Shown: positions 17,966 to 28,892, numbered from the stretch's first letter. The stretch is 64,000 nt of DNA from Dyella_A sp051962475 (GCF_051962475.1 NZ_JBQCCF010000069.1:1-64000); one strand, 5' to 3'. Program-made: numbers and translations. Notes: generated by a model from the letters alone, not told the origin.

Positions 17966-18493
17966 ATGAACGGCCCTGCTCCCTCGCCCCGTATCGTCCA
18001 CGGCATGCGTTCGTCCGGACCGCAGGGCACGCGCCTGTTCACCGCCGACGAGCTGCACCGCTACGCCGCCGATTCGATGCCACAGATCGAGGAAGGCGCG
18101 AGCGTGGCGCAACCGGTCCTGGAAGGGCGCGGCGCCGGGCTGGACCGGCGCCGTTACGCGCTGCGCAGCGGGCGGCAGACGATCGGCCGACGCCGCGACA
18201 GCGACATCGTGGTGGACGACATCAGCGTGTCCGCATCACACGCCTGGATCATCAACCAGCAGGGCCACACGATGATCATGAACACGCTCTCGACCAACGG
18301 CACCTTCGTCAACGGCCGGCGTGTGCATGAAGCGATCCTGCGCCACGGCGACCGCGTGCGGCTGGGCCAGGCCGAGTTCGTCTTCCTCACCCGCGATGCC
18401 CGCGCCTCACGCCTGCTGTGGACCCGCCGGATCGCGGCCGGCGTCGCGGTGCTGGCAGTGCTCGGCACGCTCGGCTGGTGGCTGCTGGGCTGA
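17966..18493 (+). CDS. FHA-domain protein with C-terminal membrane anchor
   Basis: A 175-residue protein. An FHA phosphothreonine-binding domain spans about residues 60-140 and has the key motifs: IGRRRDSDIV, the S-x-x-H in SVSASHAW and the STNGTFVNG loop. One TM helix closes the protein (about residues 152-174, ending GWWLLG), so the FHA domain should face the cytoplasm. It lies directly upstream of a Ser/Thr kinase gene; their coding regions nearly abut. The likely job is docking of kinase substrates at the membrane, by inference from known FHA-kinase pairs. Confidence 0.9.
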   Translation: MNGPAPSPRIVHGMRSSGPQGTRLFTADELHRYAADSMPQIEEGASVAQPVLEGRGAGLDRRRYALRSGRQTIGRRRDSDIVVDDISVSASHAWIINQQGHTMIMNTLSTNGTFVNGRRVHEAILRHGDRVRLGQAEFVFLTRDARASRLLWTRRIAAGVAVLAVLGTLGWWLLG

Positions 18494-18504
18494 GCGCTCG
18501 CCCC

Positions 18505-20211
18505 GTGCGCGACCCCAACCTTCCCCGCACGATCGACCGCTACCGCATCGAGGGCGTGCTCGGCCGCGGCGCCATGGCCGTGGTCTACGCCGGCTACGAC
18601 CCGCAGATCGAGCGCGAAGTGGCGATCAAGTGCCTGCATGCCGGCGTCGCCGCCGACGCCGGCTACCGTCGGCGCTTTCTGGTCGAGGCGCGCGCGGCCG
18701 GCCATCTGACCCACCCGCACATCGTCACGCTGTTCGACGTGGGCGAGACCGCCGACGGCCAGCCCTATCTCGCCATGGAGAGGCTGCCCGGCGACACCCT
18801 CGCCAGCCGCGTCGCGCGCGAGGGCCTGCCGCCCCTGCCGGTGGTGCTGGAGCTGGCCATGCAGATGGCCAGCGCGCTCGACTACGCCCACGCCAATGGC
18901 GTGGTCCACCACGACATCAAGCCGGAAAACATCATGCTGGCCGACGGCTGGCGGCAGGCCAAGATCGCCGATTTCGGCATCGCCGAGCGCCGCGGCACGC
19001 GGCCGGTCGACGGGCCGCGCGACGAGATCGGCGGCACGCCGGCCTACATGGCGCCCGAGCACCTGCGCGGCGAACCCACCGACGCGCGCAGCGACCTGTT
19101 CTCGCTCGGCGTGGTGCTGTACTGGCTGCTGGCCGGCAAGCTGCCGTGGACCGAGACCGCCGACGTCCCGCGCCTGCTGGACGAACGCCTGCAGCACCCG
19201 CTGCCGCCGCTGGAACCGCTGGACGCCGCCGCGCCGGCGATCCTCACCGACATCGTGCATACGCTGCTGGCTCCGGAAGCCTCGGCGCGCTACCAGCGCG
19301 GCGCCGAGCTGGCCGAAGACCTGCGCATGGCGCAGCGCGAGTACGAGCGGCTGCACGAACAGCCGCTGGTGAGCCGTATCGTGTCGCTGCGCTGGCGCTG
19401 GTCGGCCGTGCTCGGCGGCGTGCTGGCGCTGGTGCTGATCGTCGGCATGGCGGCGATCTACGCCATGCAGGGCCGTGCGGTGAGCGGACTGGCGTTGGAT
19501 TTCGGCAGTTCGCTTGGGCGCATGGTGGCGGGCGAATCGGCCGAGGACCTGCTGCTCGGCGACCGCGCCGCCACCCGCGCGCTGGTGGAGGACATGGCGC
19601 GCAACCAGCAGATCCGCTACCTGGCGGTGGCCGATCGCCACGGCGAGGTGATCGCCAGCACGCGCGCGCAGGAGGTGGGCGCCGCGCTGCCGCCGCTGCC
19701 CGGGCGTGCCCTGGCCAGCCGCGGCGAGATCGACAGCTACCGCGGCGACGATGGCGGCAGCGATGGCCTGCTGCTGTTCAACACGCCCATCCACTACCAG
19801 GCCGCCACGGTGGGCACGCTGCGCCTGGGCATCAGCCGCGCGCCTCTGCGCGCCGCGCAGAAGACTACACTCGGCGCGATCGCCGCCGTGCTGCTGGTGA
19901 CCCTGCTGGCGGTGCTCGGAGCCGCATACGTCCTGTTCCGCCGACTGCTGGCATCGCTGGGCATGGCCGGCGACGCCATGCTGCGGGTGGCGCGTGGCGA
20001 TCTTCGCTATCGCATCCGCCTGACTCGCCGCGACGAGCTTGGCCGCCTGTTTGCGGCGTTCAACCTGATGGCCAGCGCGCTGCAGTCGCGCCAGCGGCGT
20101 CCGGCCGCGCCGCCGCCACGCCCCGGTCAACCGGCCGGTGCGGCCACGCAACCCACCCGCCTGTTGGCGGTACCGCAACGTCGCGCGTCGGATCGACCGC
20201 ACAGCGACTGA
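18505..20211 (+). CDS. Ser/Thr protein kinase with TM-sensor-TM-HAMP tail
   Basis: Predicted 568 residues. The kinase domain (about 12-275) has the G-loop LGRGAMAVVY, VAIK lysine, catalytic loop HHDIKPEN, DFG, and GTPAYMAPEH. HRD is replaced by HHD. A TM helix (about 299-320) is followed by an extracytoplasmic region of about 135 residues, a second TM (about 458-480) and a HAMP-like segment containing RGDLRYRIRLTRRDELG. The GTG start at 18505 lies 12 bases after the FHA gene; the frame is open further upstream, so the exact start is uncertain. A sensor after the kinase with terminal HAMP is unusual compared with PASTA-type receptor kinases. Confidence 0.88.
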   Translation: MRDPNLPRTIDRYRIEGVLGRGAMAVVYAGYDPQIEREVAIKCLHAGVAADAGYRRRFLVEARAAGHLTHPHIVTLFDVGETADGQPYLAMERLPGDTLASRVAREGLPPLPVVLELAMQMASALDYAHANGVVHHDIKPENIMLADGWRQAKIADFGIAERRGTRPVDGPRDEIGGTPAYMAPEHLRGEPTDARSDLFSLGVVLYWLLAGKLPWTETADVPRLLDERLQHPLPPLEPLDAAAPAILTDIVHTLLAPEASARYQRGAELAEDLRMAQREYERLHEQPLVSRIVSLRWRWSAVLGGVLALVLIVGMAAIYAMQGRAVSGLALDFGSSLGRMVAGESAEDLLLGDRAATRALVEDMARNQQIRYLAVADRHGEVIASTRAQEVGAALPPLPGRALASRGEIDSYRGDDGGSDGLLLFNTPIHYQAATVGTLRLGISRAPLRAAQKTTLGAIAAVLLVTLLAVLGAAYVLFRRLLASLGMAGDAMLRVARGDLRYRIRLTRRDELGRLFAAFNLMASALQSRQRRPAAPPPRPGQPAGAATQPTRLLAVPQRRASDRPHSD

Positions 20212-20328
20212 GCGAGGCGCGCCCCCCCTTATCGTCGGCGTTGCGCAATGGATCCCCCTGCTGCCATGCGGCGACCGATCCCGGCGCACCATCCGGCAGC
20301 CGGCACGGAAGCGCGATGCAGGCCACGG

Positions 20329-21243
20329 CTAGAGTTGCTTAAGCCGTCGCTGCAATTCCAGCGCCCGGGCCCGATACGCCAGTGCCGGCTCGTAGGAAGG
20401 CTCCACCGCAAGCACCCGATCCCACAGCGCGATCGCCGGCTCGAGCTTCTGGTCGCGATACAGCACGATGGCCCGCTGATGGCAGCTCGCCACCACGCGC
20501 TGGCGCAGGGCCTCGGCACCGTTACGGTCCGAGGCCAGCCCCGGATCGGTAGCGAGCGCCGCATCCAGCCGCGTCAGCGCCTGAGTCTCCTGGCCGGCGC
20601 CGAGCAGTTGCAGGCTTTCGCGCTGCAGGCGCTGTGAGCGCGCCGCTGGCGACTCCACGGATGAGCGCCCCGATCTGGCGGCACCGCCGCCGACTTCGGC
20701 GGCAGCATCGCCGGCCAGCCGCCCAGAGGTCGGCAGTCGAAGCTTTTCGCCCGCGCGCAGCAGCGCCGGCTGGGTCGACTGGTTGTAGCGCGCAAGGATC
20801 AGGAACAGTCGTGCATCGCCCAGGTAACGCTGTGCCAGCGTGCTGTAGGACTCCCCAGCCTGCACCACGTGCGTGCTGCCCACCGGCCCCAGCGTGCGCT
20901 GCGGGTCGGCGGTAAGCTGACGCAGCATCGACTGCGCCAGCCGGTCTTTAGGATGCGCGACGAGGTAGGCGCGCAGGGCGGCCTCGCCTTCACTGTAGCG
21001 GCCGTGCTGCAGGTCGTCGTTGATGATCTCGCCCAGCGGCCGCACCGCCGCCGGCGTCTCGACCGGAGCGGCCGGCGCTGGAGGTGGCGGCGCGACCACC
21101 GGCGTGGCCGTCGCATGGTCGCCGCGATGGTGCAGACGGTCGAGCTGCGCGCACCCGCCCAGCACGAGCAGCACCAGCACGACAGCGGGCATGCCGACGG
21201 CGATGGACGGCAGGCGACGGGGGGATCGGAACAACATGGTCAT
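20329..21243 (-). CDS. LysM- and TPR-containing lipoprotein
   Basis: A 304-residue predicted lipoprotein: the signal peptide ends in LGGC (Cys31). A proline-rich linker follows, then a TPR-like helical stretch (INDDLQHGRYSEGEAALRAYL). A LysM domain starts THVVQAGESYSTLAQRYLGD (about residues 123-170), and further TPR-like helices run to the C-terminus (EPAIALWDRVLAVEPSYEPA). LysM domains bind peptidoglycan, so this protein may report wall state. It is 30 bases downstream of the PP2C gene (same operon) and convergent with the kinase. GAGG before the ATG supports the start. Confidence 0.85.
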   Translation of the reverse strand: MTMLFRSPRRLPSIAVGMPAVVLVLLVLGGCAQLDRLHHRGDHATATPVVAPPPPAPAAPVETPAAVRPLGEIINDDLQHGRYSEGEAALRAYLVAHPKDRLAQSMLRQLTADPQRTLGPVGSTHVVQAGESYSTLAQRYLGDARLFLILARYNQSTQPALLRAGEKLRLPTSGRLAGDAAAEVGGGAARSGRSSVESPAARSQRLQRESLQLLGAGQETQALTRLDAALATDPGLASDRNGAEALRQRVVASCHQRAIVLYRDQKLEPAIALWDRVLAVEPSYEPALAYRARALELQRRLKQL

Positions 21244-21273
21244 GCAAACGCCTCGATGGCTCGGCTTGAGTGG

Positions 21274-22113
21274 TCAAACGGATGGGCGGTAGCGGCCAGG
21301 ACGGCGCGGCGCCGGCCACCAGTGTGCCCAGGGCTGCCACGGTCGCGCCGCACCGGCCAGGATCAGCGCGGCATTGTCGCCTTCTGCACCCGCCCGGCCC
21401 AGCACCAGCGCCAACGCCTCGCTCACCGCGGCGCGCGGGTCGCGGTGGGTGGCGAACGCGGCCAGTTCCTGCGCGGACAGGTGCTCCCACACGCCATCGC
21501 TGCACAGGGCGAAGGCGTGGCCGCGCCGCAGCGGCGCACAGCCGTGGTCGACGCGTGGTTGCATCGATCCGCCCAGCCCACGCAGCAGCTGGTGCTGGTC
21601 GACGGCGGCGCCGGCCTGGTCCGCATGAAGTTCTCCGCGGCGCACCCGCTCCTGCACCACGCTGTGATCCTCGGTGCAGCCCAGCAGACGGCCGCGCCCG
21701 AAGCGGTACAGCCGGCTGTCGCCGACGTGGGCCCAGTAGGCCATGCGCCCCTTCAGCAGCAGGGCCACGATGGTCGCATGGGGCGCCGCGTCCACCAGTG
21801 CCTCGCCGCGGCGACGCAACTCGAGGTGGGCGTCCTGACAGAGTTGCTCGAGGAACAGTGCGCCCGGCAGGTCGCGCCAGCGGCCTTCGCACCACAAGCG
21901 CTGCGCCACCGCCACGACGCCGGCCGAGGCCAGCTCGCCGGCCCCCTCGCCCCCCATGCCGTCGGCCAGCACCAGCAGATGCGTGCGCTGCGCTTCGTCG
22001 GCCAGGCACACCAGGTCGTCCTGCTGACTCGGTCGCCCGCCGAGCGCCCGCCCGGCGGCCAACCACGCCCGACCGGGCGCGCCGGCCTGCATCATGTCGA
22101 TCCCCTGTTCCAT
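21274..22113 (-). CDS. PP2C-family Ser/Thr protein phosphatase
   Basis: A 279-residue cytoplasmic phosphatase. Metal-binding motifs are in order: SQQDDLVCLAD, VLADGMGGEGAGELAS, AHVGDSRLYRF, LCSDGVWEHLS and GDNAALIL. The start at 22113 has GGAGG upstream; the frame continues upstream through non-coding sequence. It is divergent from the DUF1631 gene and co-transcribed with the LysM lipoprotein. By position it should reverse phosphorylation by the neighbouring kinase. Confidence 0.93.
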   Translation of the reverse strand: MEQGIDMMQAGAPGRAWLAAGRALGGRPSQQDDLVCLADEAQRTHLLVLADGMGGEGAGELASAGVVAVAQRLWCEGRWRDLPGALFLEQLCQDAHLELRRRGEALVDAAPHATIVALLLKGRMAYWAHVGDSRLYRFGRGRLLGCTEDHSVVQERVRRGELHADQAGAAVDQHQLLRGLGGSMQPRVDHGCAPLRRGHAFALCSDGVWEHLSAQELAAFATHRDPRAAVSEALALVLGRAGAEGDNAALILAGAARPWQPWAHWWPAPRRPGRYRPSV

Positions 22114-22282
22114 CCCGCGACGCCCTCCGCTCGTCGATCGCCTCCGGTGCGCTCCGGATACGCCTTGCCGAGTGTAGCCAGCGGCGCGGAAGTAACCGCG
22201 ACCGACTCGACCAAACGACCATGGCGAGCCTTTCGCATCCAGCATAGACTCGGCGCTCTGGGGGAGTTCATTAGGGTCATCC

Positions 22283-24622
22283 ATGGAAGCAGAACCGCAG
22301 GGTCGAGGCCGTCCGCCGGCGCGCGGCGGCAATGGCAGCCCGCGCGACCGGTGGTCCGGGCGCGCGCGCCGGCTGCTGGAGCATTGCCAGGCGCTGAGCG
22401 GGGACTGGCTGGTGCGTCCGTTGCGGGTGTGCCTGGACGATCTCGAGCGCCAGCTGTTCGCGCTGTCGGAAACCGCGCACGACCCGTTCAATCAGCAGCG
22501 CCACTTCAACGTGCGCCAGCGGCTGATGCGCGAGCGCGCCACGCTGGAGCAGCGCTTCCTGGAACAGCTGAGTCTCAACTTCGACCAGTTGGGCGCACCG
22601 CCTGCGCCCGCGCCGGCCGAGCCGCTGGACCAGCCGCTGAGCCTGGTCGACACCGACGAGCACGAGATGACCGTCGCGCTGGACAAGCTCGCCGCGCGCG
22701 GCGAAGCGCGCGGCGGCGCGCCCGTCTACGAGCTCGGTTACCGCCTTGCCGTGCTGGTGGCGGCGCCGCCGCTGGAAGGGAGCGACCTGCCAATGGGGCC
22801 GTTGGCGGTGGCCAAGGCGCTGCGCCAGGCGGCCAGCTCGGTGGAGCTCCCGGTCGAGCACGACCTGATGCTGATCCGTTGCCTCGAAAGCGCGCTGCTG
22901 CCGGACCTGCCCAAATTCTTCGGCGCGCTCAACGATGCCCTGCAGCACGAGGGCATCCTGCCGCAGTTGCGACCGTATCCGCTGCTGCGCCAGGCGGCGC
23001 AAGTGGTGCGCGGCGGTGCGCCGACGGTGCCGGGCGCGGGAGCGTCGCCGGCCGCCGCGCCGGCCGAGCACGCGGGTAGCGCGGCAGCGCAGCCGAACGA
23101 ACCGATCGCCGTGCTCGACAGCCTGCGTGAACTGCTGGCGCGCCGACGCAGCGGGCAGACCACCATCGGGGGCGAAACGGCCGAGGTCGCCACACCCGAA
23201 GAACTGCAGACCGCGCTGTCGGCACTGCAGCAGCACCTGTCCCAGGTCACCGACAAGGCCACCCGCGAGCTGCGCAGCGCCCAGTTGCTGCGCGAGGAAC
23301 TGCTCGCTCAGCTCAACCACGGCAAGCCGGCCGGCGCGCCGCGCACCGGCCTGAGCGCCGAGCAGGGCGATACGGTGGAACTGGTCGCGATGCTGTTCGA
23401 CCAACTCTCGCGGCAACTGCAGCAGGGCGAGGAAACCCATGCCCTGCTCGGCGGCCTGCAGTTGCCGGTGCTGCGCATGGCGGTCACCGACCGCAACTTC
23501 TTCGAGCAGAAGGAGCACCCGGCCCGCCAGTTGCTCGGCACCGTCACCGAGGTGGCGCACGAGTGGCTGGACGACTCCGGCAGCGAAGCGGACCGCAGCC
23601 TGCGCGCCAAGCTCGAACAACTGGTGGAGCGCGCCAGCCACGAGCCGCCCAGCGCTGGCCTGTACACCGCGCTGCTGGCGGACATCCAGCAGCATCTTTC
23701 GCTGCTCTCGCGCAAGGCGCAGACCGCCGAGCGCCGCCATATCGAGGCGATGCAAGGGCGCGAGCGTCTCGATCAGGCGCGCCAGCGCGCCAGTGCGCTG
23801 ATCAGCGAGCGCTTCGCACAGAACCCACCGCGCGGTCTGCTGCGCGCCCTGCTCGATCGCGCATGGTCGGACGTGCTGGCGCTGACGATCCTGCGCCATG
23901 GCGAGGACAGCGAGGCGTTCACCAGCCAGTTGCTGATCACCGACCAGTTGCTGGGTCGCAAGCCGATCACCGATCGCACCCGCCTGCAGGCCGAGGTGGA
24001 GACGGGCCTGCAGCAGATCGGCATGCACCCCGAAGAGGCCGCGCAGGTCGCCCAGCGCCTGGCCAATCCCGGCGAGAACGCCACGCCGACGGTCAGTGGC
24101 GAGGCGCTCAGCACCACCGACCTGGCGATGCGCCTCAAGCAGCACCAGCGCCTGGGCGAGCACCAGCAGGCGGCCGCCGAGCCACCCGCTGCGGCTGTGG
24201 CTCCCGCGGCACCGGGCAAGGCCGGCGCGGCGGGCCGGCCCGGGCCGGCCCGTCCGTCGATCAAGCCGCCACCGCGCAGTCAGCCGATGCTCGATCCGCG
24301 CGAAGTGGAACTGCAGGAGCAACTGCGCCTGATGCCGTTCGGGCGCTGGTTCGAGTTCACCGACCCGAAGACCGGCAAGGTCGCCCAGCGCAAGCTCGCC
24401 TGGTTCTCGCCGGTGTCCGGCCAGACCCTGTTCGTCAACCGGCGCGGCGTGCGCGCCGAGGACATGACGCTGCCACAACTGGCGCACGAGATCATCAAGG
24501 GCCGGGCGCGCGAGCTGGCCGAGGTGAAGGAGTCGCTGCTCGACCGCGCCTGGCGCAGCCTCACCGGCAACCTGCTGCGGCCAGCCACCGGCCGACCGCA
24601 GCCCGGCCGCGGCGGAATCTGA
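22283..24622 (+). CDS. DUF1631 family protein
   Basis: A 779-residue, mostly helical cytoplasmic protein of unknown function found in gammaproteobacteria. Features seen are SGRARRLLEHCQALS near the N-terminus, long amphipathic helices through residues 290-620, an Ala/Pro-rich low-complexity linker (about 635-680), and a basic, conserved-looking C-terminal block containing RLMPFGRWFEFTDPKTGKVA. That block resembles a PilZ-like barrel in hydrophobic pattern, but I cannot prove it. A PilZ gene follows 7 bases downstream, so the two are probably co-translated. Confidence 0.85.
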   Translation: MEAEPQGRGRPPARGGNGSPRDRWSGRARRLLEHCQALSGDWLVRPLRVCLDDLERQLFALSETAHDPFNQQRHFNVRQRLMRERATLEQRFLEQLSLNFDQLGAPPAPAPAEPLDQPLSLVDTDEHEMTVALDKLAARGEARGGAPVYELGYRLAVLVAAPPLEGSDLPMGPLAVAKALRQAASSVELPVEHDLMLIRCLESALLPDLPKFFGALNDALQHEGILPQLRPYPLLRQAAQVVRGGAPTVPGAGASPAAAPAEHAGSAAAQPNEPIAVLDSLRELLARRRSGQTTIGGETAEVATPEELQTALSALQQHLSQVTDKATRELRSAQLLREELLAQLNHGKPAGAPRTGLSAEQGDTVELVAMLFDQLSRQLQQGEETHALLGGLQLPVLRMAVTDRNFFEQKEHPARQLLGTVTEVAHEWLDDSGSEADRSLRAKLEQLVERASHEPPSAGLYTALLADIQQHLSLLSRKAQTAERRHIEAMQGRERLDQARQRASALISERFAQNPPRGLLRALLDRAWSDVLALTILRHGEDSEAFTSQLLITDQLLGRKPITDRTRLQAEVETGLQQIGMHPEEAAQVAQRLANPGENATPTVSGEALSTTDLAMRLKQHQRLGEHQQAAAEPPAAAVAPAAPGKAGAAGRPGPARPSIKPPPRSQPMLDPREVELQEQLRLMPFGRWFEFTDPKTGKVAQRKLAWFSPVSGQTLFVNRRGVRAEDMTLPQLAHEIIKGRARELAEVKESLLDRAWRSLTGNLLRPATGRPQPGRGGI

Positions 24623-24629
24623 GGACGCC

Positions 24630-24980
24630 ATGAGCACCCATCCCTCCAGCGAACAGCGCCGCGCGCAGCGCAAGCGCGTCAACTTCACCGCCGTGGTCAC
24701 CGATGTGATCAGCGGCAAGCCAATGGGTTTTCTCGGCAACCTCTCCGCCGGCGGCATGCTGCTGATCTGCCAGCAACCGCCGCGTACCGACGCGATCTAT
24801 CAGCTGCAGATGCCGCTGCACGGTCTCGGTGCGCAACCTCACAACATCGAAGTGGGCGTGCAGGCGCAATGGCACGAGCAGGCGGCGTCGCCCGGCCAGA
24901 TCTGGGCGGGCTTCCGCATCATCGCCATCGGCAAGGACGACGCGGCAGTGATCGACCGCTGGCTGACCCTGCCGACCTAG
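24630..24980 (+). CDS. PilZ-domain protein
   Basis: A 116-residue single-domain PilZ protein. The c-di-GMP-binding motifs are visible: an Arg-rich N-terminal segment RRAQRKRVNF (RxxxR) and the NLSAGGM loop (N/DxSxxG). It may therefore bind c-di-GMP directly. GAGGACGCC precedes the ATG. It sits immediately downstream of the DUF1631 gene and is likely a c-di-GMP-responsive partner of it. Confidence 0.9.
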   Translation: MSTHPSSEQRRAQRKRVNFTAVVTDVISGKPMGFLGNLSAGGMLLICQQPPRTDAIYQLQMPLHGLGAQPHNIEVGVQAQWHEQAASPGQIWAGFRIIAIGKDDAAVIDRWLTLPT

Positions 24981-25138
24981 GGACGCCCTCGGCAGCCGGG
25001 TGGCGTGATCCGGCGCGGGTTTGCGATCATGCGTGATTCCCCGCGCACCGCCGCGTCGATGCGCATCACTCCGGCGTTGCCCGTAACGCGGCTCCGCTTG
25101 CCGCCGCTCCGGGCGCGCCCCGCCGAGAGGACTCCCGC

Positions 25139-26458
<1,320 letters not shown>

Positions 26459-26477
26459 CGCCGCCCGGCGACGCGGG

Positions 26478-27488
26478 TCAGTGATAGCCCGCGTCGCCCG
26501 CCACCTTGCCGCGGAACACCCGGTACGAATACACCGTATAGGCCAGCACGGCGGGAATCAGGAACGCCGCCCCGACCAGCACGAAGCCCTGCGAGCTGGG
26601 CGGCGAGGCGGCCTCCCAGATGCTCAACGCCGGCGGCACGATGTTCGGCCAGATGCCCACCACCAGGCCGATGAAGCCCAACAGGAAAAAGCACAGCGCG
26701 AACACGAACGGCTGCGCCTCGCGCTGCTTGATCACCGAGCGCCACAGCATCACCGCGCAGATCGCGGTGAACAGCGGCACCGGCGACAGATAGAGGAAAT
26801 TCGAGCCGGTGAACCAGCGCTGCATCAGCGCCGAGTGCAGCGTCGGCAATGAGGCGCTGACGATCAACATGAACACGATCACCGCCACCATCAGCGGGCG
26901 GGTGAGATCGAAGGCGATGCGCTGCAACCGTCCTTCGGTCTTGAGGATCAGCCAGGTGGCACCCAGCAGCGCGTAACCGCACACCACCGCTACGCCGGTC
27001 ATGATTGCGAACGGGCTGAACCAGGCGAACGCGCCGTGGGTTTGCCCCGGCGCCAGCGGCGTAATGCCGTCGACCAGCGCGCCGAGGATAACGCCCTGCG
27101 CGAACGCGGCCAGCAGCGAGCCGACATGGAAGGCCACGCCCCACAGCCAGCGCGAGGTGTGTGCCTTGAAGCGGAACTCGAACGCCACGCCGCGAAAGAT
27201 CAACGCGATCAGCATCAACAGGATCGGCAGGTACAGCGTCGACAGCACCAACGCGTAGGCCTTGGGAAACGCAGCCAGCAGACCTGCGCCGCCGAGCACC
27301 AGCCAGGTCTCGTTGCCGTCCCAGATGGGCGCGGCGGTATTCATCATATGGTCGCGTTGGTGCTCGTCGTCGGCGAATGGCGTGAGGATGCCCAGACCGA
27401 GCACGAAGCCATCCAGCAGCACATACATCATCACGCCGAAGCCGATGATGAAGTACCACACCACGGGCAATACGGTGGCCATGTCCAT
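26478..27488 (-). CDS. cioB: Cytochrome bd-type quinol oxidase subunit II (CioB type)
   Basis: A 336-residue polytopic membrane protein that pairs with subunit I to reduce oxygen with quinol. Family signatures are LLDGFVLGLGIL, PIWDGNETWLVLGGAGLLAAFP and FRGVAFEFRFK. The length is near CioB of Pseudomonas (about 335) rather than E. coli CydB (379). It follows the subunit I gene by 3 bases. No small CydX-like frame was recognised after it. Confidence 0.95.
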   Translation of the reverse strand: MDMATVLPVVWYFIIGFGVMMYVLLDGFVLGLGILTPFADDEHQRDHMMNTAAPIWDGNETWLVLGGAGLLAAFPKAYALVLSTLYLPILLMLIALIFRGVAFEFRFKAHTSRWLWGVAFHVGSLLAAFAQGVILGALVDGITPLAPGQTHGAFAWFSPFAIMTGVAVVCGYALLGATWLILKTEGRLQRIAFDLTRPLMVAVIVFMLIVSASLPTLHSALMQRWFTGSNFLYLSPVPLFTAICAVMLWRSVIKQREAQPFVFALCFFLLGFIGLVVGIWPNIVPPALSIWEAASPPSSQGFVLVGAAFLIPAVLAYTVYSYRVFRGKVAGDAGYH

Positions 27489-27491
27489 TGC

Positions 27492-28892
27492 TCAGCCCTC
27501 CATCGAATCGCTGGGGGCGGAGAGCGGGCGTGCCGGCGTGCGGCGATCGCTGCCGTGCACCGGCGTTGCCGGCACATGCTGCGGGGCCGTCACCGGCCCG
27601 GTGCGGAACAGCTTCACCAGGTAGTACAGCCCCGCGCCGAAAATCCCCAGGTAGACCACCACGAAGGTGATCAGCGAGGCCAGCACGCTTCCCACCGGAA
27701 GCGCGCTGACCGCCTGGGAGGTGCGCGTGACGCCATACACCACCCACGGTTGCCGCCCCACCTCGGCGACCCACCAGCCAGTGAGCACCGCGATGAAGCC
27801 AGAGGGAATCATCGCCACCCACGCGCGCAGGTACCACGGCTTCTCCAGCGTGCCGCGGCGCCAGCGCCACAGGCCGACCAGCGCCAGGCCAAGCATCGCA
27901 AAGCCCAGGCCTACCATGATGCGGAACGAGAAGAATGGCAGCTTCACCGGCGGGCGCTGGTCGGCGGGAAAATCCTTCAGGCCCTTCACCTCGCCGTGCA
28001 GGCTGTGGGTGAGGATGATGCTGCCCAGTCGCGGCACGTCAATCGCGTAGTGGTTCGTCTCAGCCTGCTCGTCGGGCCAGGCGAACAGGGTCAGCGGCAC
28101 GTCGCTGCGGGTCTCCCAGCGCGCCTCGATGGCTGCCAGCTTGGCCGGCTGATTCTTGTGCACTTCCAGACCGGACAGATCACCAATCACGATCTGCAGC
28201 GGGATCACGATGGCGAGAAACGCCAGCGCCAGCTTGAGCGTGGCGCGCGACTTCTCGGCAAAGCGCCCTTTCAGCAGATACCAGGCGGACACGCCGCCGA
28301 TGACCATCGCGGTGGAAATGAAGGCGCCCATCACCATGTGCGGCAGACGCACCGGGAAGGAGGGATTGAAGATCACCTTCATCCAGTCGTCCGGATAGAA
28401 CACGCCGTCCTTGATCACGTAACCGGTCGGCGTCTGCATCCAGCTGTTGGCCGCCATGATCCAGAACGTGGAGATCAACGTGCCGACCGCCACCATGCAG
28501 GTGGCCAGAAAATGCGTGCGGTCGCCGACCTTGCGCCAGCCGAACAGCATCACGCCGAGGAACGTGGCCTCCAGGAAGAACGCCGTGAGCACTTCATAGT
28601 TGAGCAGCGGCCCGACCACGTTGCCGGCCACCACCGAGAAGCCCGACCAGTTGGTGCCGAACTGGAAGCTCATGACGATGCCGGACACCACGCCCATGCC
28701 GAAGGCGACGGCAAAGATCTTCAGCCAGAAGAAATACAGATCGCGCCACAGATCGGTGCGCTTGACCAGCCACACGCCTTCCAGAAACGCCAACCACGAC
28801 GCCAGGCCGATCGAGAACGCCGGAAACAGGATGTGGAAGGACACCACGAAGGCAAACTGCAGTCGTGACAGGAACTCGGCCGTCAGCATCAT
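27492..28892 (-). CDS. cioA: Cytochrome bd-type quinol oxidase subunit I (CioA type)
   Basis: A 466-residue subunit carrying hemes b558, b595 and d. Heme-ligand regions include FHILFPAFSIGLA near the N-terminus, the GRD-free QFGTNWSGFS segment and RLPHMVMGAF. The quinol-loop region after GDLSGLEVHKNQPAKL is short, as in cyanide-insensitive oxidases; E. coli CydA is longer (522) because of its Q-loop. Two adjacent ATG codons are possible starts. The 234 bases upstream hold no gene and no operator I could recognise. Confidence 0.95.
   Translation of the reverse strand: MMLTAEFLSRLQFAFVVSFHILFPAFSIGLASWLAFLEGVWLVKRTDLWRDLYFFWLKIFAVAFGMGVVSGIVMSFQFGTNWSGFSVVAGNVVGPLLNYEVLTAFFLEATFLGVMLFGWRKVGDRTHFLATCMVAVGTLISTFWIMAANSWMQTPTGYVIKDGVFYPDDWMKVIFNPSFPVRLPHMVMGAFISTAMVIGGVSAWYLLKGRFAEKSRATLKLALAFLAIVIPLQIVIGDLSGLEVHKNQPAKLAAIEARWETRSDVPLTLFAWPDEQAETNHYAIDVPRLGSIILTHSLHGEVKGLKDFPADQRPPVKLPFFSFRIMVGLGFAMLGLALVGLWRWRRGTLEKPWYLRAWVAMIPSGFIAVLTGWWVAEVGRQPWVVYGVTRTSQAVSALPVGSVLASLITFVVVYLGIFGAGLYYLVKLFRTGPVTAPQHVPATPVHGSDRRTPARPLSAPSDSMEG

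Noticed and set aside
22277..24757. A long open frame opposite the DUF1631 gene
   Set aside because: It is antisense to a gene with clear family features and has the Arg/Gln/His-rich composition of GC-skew shadow frames.
27036..28868. A 610-codon plus-strand frame opposite cioAB
   Set aside because: His/Gln/Arg-rich and without domains; it mirrors the two conserved oxidase genes.
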